Of a stretch of DNA of 6,352 bases, positions 1 through 5,654 are shown one piece after another (the stretch's first letter is position 1; each line of letters opens with the position of its first letter). This stretch comes from a bacterium (GTDB taxonomy: Bacteria > Krumholzibacteriota > Krumholzibacteriia > LZORAL124-64-63): assembly GCA_030591105.1 (NCBI GenBank), contig JAUVBS010000130.1, forward strand, positions 1-6,352, in the 5' to 3' direction. Position numbers and translations under genes: made by a program. The notes under the pieces were generated by a model. It saw nothing but the letters and a program-made list of their open reading frames with translations, ran no database searches and had not been told where the DNA came from.

Positions 1-1517
1 ACCTCGTGGGTCTGTGCCGGTTCGGAGTAGGCGTAGAGAACCTCGAAAGTGTACGTGTCGTCGATCGAACCAACCTGAGGCGATAAGGTCGGATTGTATA
101 AGGCGATGATCGGTACGGTGGTGACGCTGTCCGAAGCCGATACCTGCGACCAAATTCCGGCGTCGTCGGCGGCCCGCGTCGCGAAAAAGTAGGTGGTACC
201 CGGGATCAACCCCTGAACGAACATTTCCATCGGCTGTCCGCGCTCACCTGGGGCCGGGAGATCGGAAATCGGTTCGGCCTCATCCCAGTTCTCGTTGTTG
301 ATGGGCTGATCGCTGCGCCGTACATCGATGACCGTGGCGTTATCCCACCAGCCGTCGCCGCCCGGCATGAACCAGGTAAGCGTCGCAATCGTGTTGGAAT
401 AGCTGGTGGCGGAGAAAGCGTGTGGTCGTGCTGGTCCGCGGGTATCGGTGAATGGTCCGCGGCCGGCGAGGACCACCAACCCGTCGGTCTCGTCGGCGAC
501 GAGGCAGTGGCCATCGTCGGCCAGTACGACATCCTTGGCGTAGGTGGTCACGGTGGTGCCGAGGTAGATCGGGGCTTCGGGATTCGTGACGTCGACGAAG
601 TGCACGCCGGCGCCGCCGGAAGCAATGACCACCAATCCTTCGCGCGCATCGATCCCGCGGCAGTAGCCGCCCAGATCGAGTGTCGCGACCCGAATTGGTA
701 TTTCGCCGTTGTCGATGGCGAATATACTCAGTCCGGCCGATCCGTCCGCGACATACGCGTAGTCGTCCTCGACGACGATGTCCAGCGCGTTGCCGGGGCT
801 GTCGCACCAGGCGACCACCCCGATCTGGCCGCCTTCGAGGATCCTAACGTCGACAACAGTGAGGCCCATCTCGTCATCGGCCACGTAGGCGAAACCACCT
901 TGGACGTGAACGCCCTTGGCGTAACCCAGGGTCGAAGTGAACACACCGGTGTAATCTATGGCGCCGGGTGAAGTGACGATGGACGGGAGGAATCTCAATC
1001 CTTTCCAGCTCTCCGCGAGGAAAACGTGATACGGCACAGTAGCGTCGTCCGATTCTACGATATAGGTGCTCTCGGCGTCGACCGCCGTGGTCGCCTCCTG
1101 CAACACTTCAATGTTGCTCGGATCGGTCACATCGTAGGTGCTGACCCCCTCACTGCCCTCGATGATATGGGCGACGTCGGTCAAGGCAAAAAAGGCGCTG
1201 TCGGAATAGGCCGCGGAAATCACGTTGATATCGTAGGCGTACTTGGTGGTGTTGACCGTCTGCAACAGTACCGGCTCACTCGGATTGCTGAAGTCGATGC
1301 TGTGCAGACCGGCTTCGCCGGCGGCAACGAAGGCGGTCGTCCCGAGTACGTCGACTCCCTCGTTGATGCTGGGCAAGGGTAGCTGGCCGACGATCTCGTA
1401 GGGTGATCCCGGTGGCTCGTAGAGATCCTGTTGCCCGCAGCCGGCGATCACCGCACCCGCCGCCGCAGCCAGGGTTAACGTCCGTACTAGCGACCGAATA
1501 TTCTGATGCCCAGTCAT
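1..1517 (-). CDS. Lipoprotein with LVIVD-type beta-propeller and fibronectin type III domain (3' end cut by window edge)
   Basis: The minus-strand frame from ATG at 1517 stays open for 505 codons to the left edge, so the end is missing. It starts with a lipoprotein signal peptide with lipobox IAGC, lipidated Cys27; Gly at +2 gives no inner-membrane retention signal by the enterobacterial rule. Residues about 50-350 hold repeats of the propeller type, each pairing a strand such as GGFAYVADDEMGLTVVDV (207-225), DDYAYVADGSAGLSIFAID (251-269) or GAGVHFVDVTNPEAP with a following G-[IV]-x-V turn. Residues about 365-467 form an FnIII domain: TWFMPGGDG, later GLIPGTTYFFATRAADDAGIWS. From 468 another Ig-like domain begins (NPTLSPQVGS, YTFEVLY). 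Such proteins usually bind partners or surfaces; no enzyme residues are evident. The 9-base gap after the barrel gene links it to the PGA operon, but its role there is unknown. Plus-strand frames across this region are shadows. Confidence 0.88.
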   Translation of the reverse strand, partial: MTGHQNIRSLVRTLTLAAAAGAVIAGCGQQDLYEPPGSPYEIVGQLPLPSINEGVDVLGTTAFVAAGEAGLHSIDFSNPSEPVLLQTVNTTKYAYDINVISAAYSDSAFFALTDVAHIIEGSEGVSTYDVTDPSNIEVLQEATTAVDAESTYIVESDDATVPYHVFLAESWKGLRFLPSIVTSPGAIDYTGVFTSTLGYAKGVHVQGGFAYVADDEMGLTVVDVRILEGGQIGVVAWCDSPGNALDIVVEDDYAYVADGSAGLSIFAIDNGEIPIRVATLDLGGYCRGIDAREGLVVIASGGAGVHFVDVTNPEAPIYLGTTVTTYAKDVVLADDGHCLVADETDGLVVLAGRGPFTDTRGPARPHAFSATSYSNTIATLTWFMPGGDGWWDNATVIDVRRSDQPINNENWDEAEPISDLPAPGERGQPMEMFVQGLIPGTTYFFATRAADDAGIWSQVSASDSVTTVPIIALYNPTLSPQVGSIDDTYTFEVLYAYSEPAQTHE

Positions 1518-1522
1518 CGTTG

Positions 1523-1529
1523 CTCCTTA
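1523..1529 (-). promoter_or_regulatory. Ribosome binding site of the lipoprotein gene overlapping the barrel gene stop
   Basis: TAAGGAG begins with the TAA stop of the barrel gene and lies 5 bases before ATG at 1517. The strong match fixes the start and leaves only 9 bases between the two genes, so they are probably cotranscribed. Confidence 0.85.
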
Positions 1530-3107
1530 GATCCGGTAAGTCAGTGCGATCCAAAAACGGCGCTGGTCGTAGTCCTTGTCCAGGCCGACGTCGCCGTAGT
1601 ACGGCGAGTCGACCTGACGCAGGGAGTAGCGCCCCGCCAGATTTAGGGTGAGGTCCTTGTTCAAGTAACGTCTGAAGGTCAGGGTGAATTTCCAGATCAT
1701 GTCGCGCCGGCCGACGTGGAAGACATCTTCGAACAGATCCTTGTCGGTGGTGTAATAGTAATCCATGAACAGGCCGACCAGTTCGATCTGGTGAAAGACC
1801 TTGGCCTTACGGCCGGGCCGGTAGGCGATGCCCAACCGGTAGAGGTCGCGGGCGTACGACGCGTCGCTGTTGTTGCTGGTTGCCACCGTCTCGCCGACCT
1901 CGTCGATGCCGCGGGCCTGCGCCTTCTCGTAGCTGTAATCGGCGTCGACGCGCCACAGCCGGCTCGGCCGCCACGTGACGCGCCCCCGAATCTCCCACGC
2001 CTCCATGTCGTTCTCGATGAACGGCTGATTGTAGTAACGCCGATTGGTCTCGACCAGTAGCTGGGTCGAAAATTTTTTGTTCCAGCGCTGGCGCCAGTTC
2101 ACGTTGGCCACGTTACGCGTGAAACGGAACTCATCGTACGCCAACTCCTCGTCGGGGTCGCCGGGGGGCGGCCGGTCGCTGAGCTGGCGAATGTATTGCT
2201 CCGGCGCGTAGTGATAGAACAGCTCGATACTGGTGCTCTTGCCGAAATACTGCCGCACGTAAAAATTCAGATCGGTGTTGGTCTTGATGTGGTTGGTGGT
2301 GTACATCCAGCGCTTGACCTTGAAGCGGAAGCGGCTCTGACCCCACGAGACGAGGTAGCGCCGGGCCTCGATATCGAGACTCGGCGCGAAGATGAAGTCG
2401 TCGTAGGCCTTGATGGGGTAAACGCTCGGCACCAAGCCGTCTACCCACCCGTCGATATCCTCGTCGCTGGTGGTCAGGATGTTATCGTCGTAAATGAAAT
2501 CGGCGCCGACCTTACCGACGAAGATCCAAGGCTCCTTTGCGGCCACCGGCTCCTCACCGCGTCCGAGTCCTGGCACCCGCGGCTGAGACGGCCCGTCGTA
2601 GTAGAGCCGTACGAACATCGCCGAACCGTCGACGGCCGAACCGTCGAGGACCAGGTCGTGGGTGCCGGCGGGGATCTCGAGGCGAAACTTTTGCGAGCCG
2701 CTGGGCGTTCCGGTGCGGCCATCCGTGTAGAACGACTTTTCCGAGCGCTCCAATTCGAGCGGGAGGCTGCGTGGCAAGCCGGGCACGCCGCGCAGATCGA
2801 GCGCCGCGAGCTTCGAGTCCTGCTCGTCGGGGGCAAACGCCACGCGTATGTAGCCGGTCAAAACGCCCGGGCCGTTCAACGGGATCGTCACCGGCGCGAT
2901 GCTGACCACGAGGTACTCGCGGCCGCTGGCGCCGATGCCGATGGTCAACACCTCTCCCACAGGTAGCGGTGAGTACGTTGCGGTAGCCGGGTCGGCAATC
3001 AAGCCGGCCAGCAGTAGCGTCAGCACAGCCGTGACGCGACGGCGAGCGCGTCGGGCGGTACCGTAGCGCAGCACCGGTGAGATGGGGGGGCGAAGGCGTT
3101 CGCTCAT
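1527..3107 (-). CDS. Outer-membrane beta-barrel protein with N-terminal beta-sandwich domain, candidate PGA export channel
   Basis: The family is not recognised. From ATG at 3107 it has 526 residues. An arginine-rich N-terminus (RRARRR at 19-24) leads into a hydrophobic core (25-38) and a signal peptidase site near PATA (40-43). Residues about 52-171 form a domain like the two in the upstream protein: GPGVLTGYIRVAFAP (79-93), a strand pair, then LEIPAGTHDLVLD (143-155) and MFVRLYYD. A proline- and glycine-rich linker follows (172-193). Residues 194-526 look like a transmembrane barrel: roughly 12-14 alternating strands rich in Tyr, Phe and Trp, joined by polar, acidic loops (ETVATSNNSD at 406-415, RPPPGDPDEE at 312-321), ending in FWIALTYRI. 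The last residue is Ile rather than the usual Phe, but Tyr is close to it. Its place behind PGA synthase suggests passage or anchoring of the polymer at the outer membrane, which is inference. Confidence 0.85.
   Translation of the reverse strand: MSERLRPPISPVLRYGTARRARRRVTAVLTLLLAGLIADPATATYSPLPVGEVLTIGIGASGREYLVVSIAPVTIPLNGPGVLTGYIRVAFAPDEQDSKLAALDLRGVPGLPRSLPLELERSEKSFYTDGRTGTPSGSQKFRLEIPAGTHDLVLDGSAVDGSAMFVRLYYDGPSQPRVPGLGRGEEPVAAKEPWIFVGKVGADFIYDDNILTTSDEDIDGWVDGLVPSVYPIKAYDDFIFAPSLDIEARRYLVSWGQSRFRFKVKRWMYTTNHIKTNTDLNFYVRQYFGKSTSIELFYHYAPEQYIRQLSDRPPPGDPDEELAYDEFRFTRNVANVNWRQRWNKKFSTQLLVETNRRYYNQPFIENDMEAWEIRGRVTWRPSRLWRVDADYSYEKAQARGIDEVGETVATSNNSDASYARDLYRLGIAYRPGRKAKVFHQIELVGLFMDYYYTTDKDLFEDVFHVGRRDMIWKFTLTFRRYLNKDLTLNLAGRYSLRQVDSPYYGDVGLDKDYDQRRFWIALTYRI
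2621..2647 (-). repeat. Short in-gene tandem duplication, period 15 bases
   Basis: The 12 bases CCGAACCGTCGA (plus strand) occur at 2621-2632 and again at 2636-2647. On the coding strand this gives DGSAV-DGSAM at residues 155-164 of the barrel protein, in the turn before the last strand of its N-terminal domain. It keeps the frame and probably lengthens a loop. Confidence 0.7.
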
Positions 3108-3119
3108 GCCGTTTCTTGA

Positions 3120-3123
3120 CCTC
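3120..3123 (-). promoter_or_regulatory. Possible ribosome binding site of the barrel gene, within the upstream stop codons
   Basis: GAGG, in the string TAATGAGG that also holds the inferred TAA and TGA stops, lies 12 bases before ATG at 3107. The distance is on the long side. An ATG at 3125-3123 is in the same frame and overlaps the TAA, and would add six residues (MRSRNG) without a clear binding site. Confidence 0.5.
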
Positions 3124-3124
3124 A

Positions 3125-4067
3125 TTATTTGCGTCCGACGTCGCTCTCGGGCAGACGGATCTGCGCGCAGATCCCGCACGCTTCCGGCCGCACGCAACAT
3201 GTAGCACCGTCCTGACGGCACCGGAATGTTCAGTCGTTGCCGCGTGCCTGGCAGCAGATCGGGCTGTTCGACGACGGCTGCGGAACTGAGTTTCTTCGAG
3301 TCGAAGTGAAATTCACGCCACAGTTCGCTGTCGCGCCAGACTTCGAGTGTGTAGCTCTGGCTGCCGTTCATGGTGTGGTCGAACATAAGCCGGGTGTAGA
3401 CCTTCAGGGTGGTTGGGCCGGTCACCGTCAGCGCGAGGGGTTGGTCCGTATCGAAGTGGTAATAGGTCGACCGGTTGCCGCTCTCGAATTGTACGTGGTA
3501 AACCGCGGCGTACTGTTCCGGTGCGAACGGTACGTAAGAATCGGTCTGGCGCTTGACTTCGCGGAAAATCCGTACCGCCACCCGACCGGCGCCGGCCGTC
3601 GTGGCGGTCACCGCAACACGGTGTGTGCCCGGGCCCAGTTCGGCGTATACCTTGCGCAGCGCAGCGACCGCTAGGTTGGTGTCATCGCAAATTCTCACGC
3701 CATCCTTGCGCCGTCCGGTGAGGGTCTTGCGTACCATTTCGGTCCCGTCGATGGTCACCGCGACGGAGTAGGCGACGCTACCGGTTTCGCCCGGAGCGAA
3801 CAGGTAACGACTGACGATTTTCAGCCGCCTTGGTCCGCCGATGGTCGCTTCGGCTGCGTCGGTGACCGTGGCGACGTGATAAGTGAATTCGTGGGCATCG
3901 ACATCGAGGCAGACCGACGAGCCGCTGACGTTCTTCACCGAGACCCAGCCGTCGGCGGCACCGGCGGCCACGGCGGACAGTAGCAGCGCGACCGCCGCGA
4001 CCAACAGTAACGTCGTCGGTCGGTTAACCAGGTAAAGACTGGTAGGCACTGCGTATCCGGCACTCAT
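3125..4067 (-). CDS. Secreted two-domain beta-sandwich protein of the PGA operon, with an apparent one-base frameshift
   Basis: I know no characterised homologue. From ATG at 4067 there is a Sec signal peptide: hydrophobic core at about 19-34, likely cut near AAGA-A at 34-38. Then come two copies of one beta-rich domain, at about 55-170 and 187-306. Both share GP-x2-LK-[IV]-x-[ST]-R-L or its like near 78-90 and 217-228, then a Y-x-[VL]-x-V strand, and end with L-x-PGT, an alternating strand and a terminal [VI]R[IL] (PGT at 146-148 and 273-275). As given, the frame runs past the end into the next gene. Omitting one G of the GGG at 3173-3175 gives SVRICAQIRLPESDVGRK, then TAA TGA, making 313 residues. 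This tail aligns with the end of the first domain (AVRIFREVKR). Position after pgsBCW suggests a periplasmic role in PGA handling, which is inference. GTG at 4082 is an alternative start. Confidence 0.75.
3173..3175 (-). other. Likely one-base insertion (frameshift) near the 3' end of the secreted protein gene
   Basis: Minus-strand context is GCGTGCGGGATCTGCGCG. With three Gs the frame changes from conserved-looking domain sequence to arginine-rich text (VRDLRADPSARERRR). With two Gs the frame gives VRICAQIRLPE and stops at TAA, TGA 50 bases on. The exact base is uncertain; the shift must lie between about 3200 and 3168. It could be a sequencing or assembly error, a real mutation, or less likely programmed frameshifting. 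Confidence 0.7.
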
Positions 4068-5200
4068 CGTGATCGCCCCCACGGTTGTAAGACGCGGCGG
4101 CGCGGTAAGCGATCGAACAACCCGCGCCGCACCTGTGGGGCGAGGATCAGAACCAGCGCTCCGCAGTAGAGCACCAGCACCGCCGCGGCCAGCGTCAGCC
4201 GATAGCTCTCACGAACGAAGATCTCGCCTTCGCCGGGCAACGGCAGGTAATCGGGGCTCGCCGGCAACCCGTTGCGGCGGGCGAGATCGACGATGTTGAT
4301 CAAGTGCACCACCGGTACGCCTTGCTCGGCGAAGAGGAACATGTTCCCTTTGCGTGGCACGTTTTCCAAACCCAGGTCGAAACTCAGGCCGTGGGGCAGC
4401 AGTAGTCGGTTGTGACTGCTGCCGAGGCTTGCCACGCCGCCACCGACGTTCACGTACAGCCGGTAACGCCGCCCGTGGGCCTGCTCGGCGAAAAATGCGG
4501 TGCGCTTGTCGATGGCATCTTCGATGTTCTCAGATGCGAGCAACGGTATACCGTTACGCTCGGCGGCCATCTGGATCAAACGCCGGCCTTCCGGGCTGAG
4601 GCCGCGGCCCATGTCGTCGCCGCCACCGTAGCTGGCGAGGTTGCTGCGGGTATGGAAGATACCCCGCTCATCGAGCAGACTTTCCATGTCGAGCCAGGTG
4701 AACTGAGGGTCGTTGGCGCCCCACATCGAGGCACCGATCGACGTGACGATCACCGGCCGTAGCTTCATCGCTTCGAGCGCGGCATACAGACTGATGTTCA
4801 TGCCTGGGAACGAGCCGCTGATGGCGATGGCAACCAGGTCGCCTTGCCGTAGGGCGGCCTGACGGAAGTACTGCACCAGCAGGCCCGCGAAGTTCGGGTT
4901 CAAACTGGTCAGCTTCGCTTCGAGATCACCCCGCGCATTGGTGATCCGACTGAATTCCGGGCCGATCAACCCCGTGCCCGCCGGGTCGTTCACCAGGTCG
5001 ACGTGGGCGCCGGCGCGCAGCCGATGTTCACGCAGCGCCGCGAAAGCCTCGGCCGCGTGTTCGGCGGCGGCGAGTTTCAGCTCGTAGTCACGCTGCCGCA
5101 CCGGGGCGCGCGTGAAATCGAGCAGCGCCTGCAATAGCAGGGCGGCCACGGCCAACCCGAGCAGGATCCACTTGCGGCGATTATCCAAGCGCCAGCTCAA
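4064..5200 (-). CDS. pgsW: Poly-gamma-glutamate system membrane protein PgsW
   Basis: This is a PGA-system accessory protein found beside pgsBC in many non-Bacillus clusters; its biochemical role is not established. From TTG at 5200 it has 378 residues. A membrane anchor lies at about 11-27, right after the basic NRRK, and a second at about 335-354, leaving a large domain between them. Recognisable family stretches are TGLIGPEFSRITNARGDLEA (76-95), TSLNPNFAGLLVQYFR (98-113), AISGSFPGMNISLYAALEAM (126-145), TSIGASMWGANDPQFTWLDM (153-172) and YVNVGGGVASLGSS (249-262). The glycine-rich loops look like a ligand- or nucleotide-binding fold, but that is inference. The start was chosen on the GGAGG at 8 bases. 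It overlaps pgsC by 20 bases and its TGA overlaps the next ATG (ATGA), implying coupled translation. An ATG at 5251 would add 17 residues. Confidence 0.9.
   Translation of the reverse strand: MSWRLDNRRKWILLGLAVAALLLQALLDFTRAPVRQRDYELKLAAAEHAAEAFAALREHRLRAGAHVDLVNDPAGTGLIGPEFSRITNARGDLEAKLTSLNPNFAGLLVQYFRQAALRQGDLVAIAISGSFPGMNISLYAALEAMKLRPVIVTSIGASMWGANDPQFTWLDMESLLDERGIFHTRSNLASYGGGDDMGRGLSPEGRRLIQMAAERNGIPLLASENIEDAIDKRTAFFAEQAHGRRYRLYVNVGGGVASLGSSHNRLLLPHGLSFDLGLENVPRKGNMFLFAEQGVPVVHLINIVDLARRNGLPASPDYLPLPGEGEIFVRESYRLTLAAAVLVLYCGALVLILAPQVRRGLFDRLPRRRVLQPWGRSR
4076..4080 (-). promoter_or_regulatory. Weak ribosome binding site for the secreted beta-sandwich gene
   Basis: A GGGGG run 8 bases before ATG at 4067 supports that ATG rather than the in-frame GTG at 4082, which itself abuts the G run. 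The ATG also forms an ATGA overlap with the pgsW stop. Confidence 0.5.
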
Positions 5201-5654
5201 TGATCCTTCCTCCGTGGGCGACGACCAAAGCCAGCCGTACGATGAACGCACCCATGAGCATCGTACATATGGTTTCGACGATACCTTGACGCAGCATCCA
5301 GTAGGCGATCAGCCCGGGGATGATGTAGCCGATCGATTGCAGCACCGACGTGTCCAGCCCGATTCCGAGCGCCGTGTTGAAAACCAGCAGGTGACGGGTC
5401 AGATACCCGAACAGAAATCCGGCCAGCACACAGAACACCATGGTGCGCCGGCCGTACAACAGGATGAACCGCGACAGCAGCTTGATGGTTCCGTAAGTGA
5501 CCAGCGAGGCGAGAATCGTTCCGATCACGCGTAACGGCTGATCGAGGTAAAGCGCGATGTAGCCCGGTACCACCAGACCACCGGCCGCCAGACCGAGGAT
5601 CTCCGAGAAGACCAGGCTGACCACCAGCCCCAGACCGATCGCCTGGTAGATCAC
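5181..5654 (-). CDS. pgsC: PgsC/CapC, membrane subunit of poly-gamma-glutamate synthase
   Basis: This is the small integral-membrane partner of PgsB; the PgsB-PgsC pair forms the core of PGA synthase. The 157-residue protein is close to the usual length of about 150. It is nearly all hydrophobic, with around five membrane segments (about 3-25, 42-63, 72-92, 105-120, 127-147). Family signatures are easy to see: SEILGLAAGGLVVPGYIALYL near 17-37, GRRTMVFCVLAGFLFGYL at 68-85, and IGYIIPGLIAYW followed by RQGIVETIC at 108-130. The start is GTG at 5654, overlapping the pgsB stop (GTGA) and preceded by GGAGG at a good distance. The C-terminus overlaps the pgsW start by 20 bases. In Bacillus the pair is followed by PgsA/CapA; here it is followed by PgsW instead. 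Confidence 0.95.
   Translation of the reverse strand: MIYQAIGLGLVVSLVFSEILGLAAGGLVVPGYIALYLDQPLRVIGTILASLVTYGTIKLLSRFILLYGRRTMVFCVLAGFLFGYLTRHLLVFNTALGIGLDTSVLQSIGYIIPGLIAYWMLRQGIVETICTMLMGAFIVRLALVVAHGGRIIELALG
5209..5213 (-). promoter_or_regulatory. Ribosome binding site that sets a TTG start for pgsW
   Basis: GGAGG, inside the 3' end of pgsC, lies 8 bases before TTG at 5200. This decides between TTG at 5200 and the in-frame ATG at 5251, which would overlap pgsC by over 70 bases and add a non-hydrophobic leader before the membrane anchor. Confidence 0.75.

Larger units (their letters stand above)
1527..4067 (-). other. Uninterrupted frame joining the secreted protein and the outer-membrane barrel protein
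   Basis: Read literally, ATG at 4067 (or GTG at 4082) runs without a stop to TAA at 1529-1527, giving 846 (or 851) residues. An automatic caller would report a single protein. Against one protein: a second full signal peptide sits in the middle (about residues 340-364 counted from 4067), preceded by a start codon and Shine-Dalgarno-like GAGG; the joining stretch is an arginine-rich segment unlike either side; and another frame holds a better-matching domain end with a double stop. I keep this entry so that the literal reading is recorded. If the sequence is right at 3173-3175, the cell would make a fusion, or the barrel protein would still be made from its own internal start. Confidence 0.6.

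Noticed and set aside
340..807. Minus-strand frame of 155 codons in the lipoprotein region
   Set aside because: Very arginine-rich and out of frame with the lipoprotein, whose own frame runs through the region without stops.
420..971. Plus-strand open frame of 183 codons
   Set aside because: It is antisense to the lipoprotein gene, has no recognisable domains, and the opposite strand has a continuous frame with lipobox, propeller repeats and FnIII motifs.
1276..1554. Minus-strand frame with an ATG just upstream of the lipoprotein start
   Set aside because: Overlaps the end of the barrel gene and lacks the TAAGGAG site and signal peptide seen for the frame starting at 1517.
2071..2080. AT-rich AAAATTTTTT stretch considered as a terminator tail
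   Set aside because: It lies inside the barrel coding frame and has no GC-rich hairpin next to it in the right place.
2196..2966. Plus-strand open frame of 256 codons opposite the barrel gene
   Set aside because: Sequence is a GC-rich shadow of the barrel gene with no domain, no good ribosome binding site and no matching neighbours.
2554..3207. Minus-strand frame of 217 codons overlapping the gene junction
   Set aside because: Arginine- and proline-rich text typical of an out-of-frame reading of GC-rich DNA; it overlaps both real genes in another frame.
3509..3526. Sequence APEQY present in both the secreted protein (182-186) and the barrel protein (301-305), considered as a shared motif
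   Set aside because: The surrounding residues do not align and the two copies lie in different structural contexts; five residues can recur by chance.
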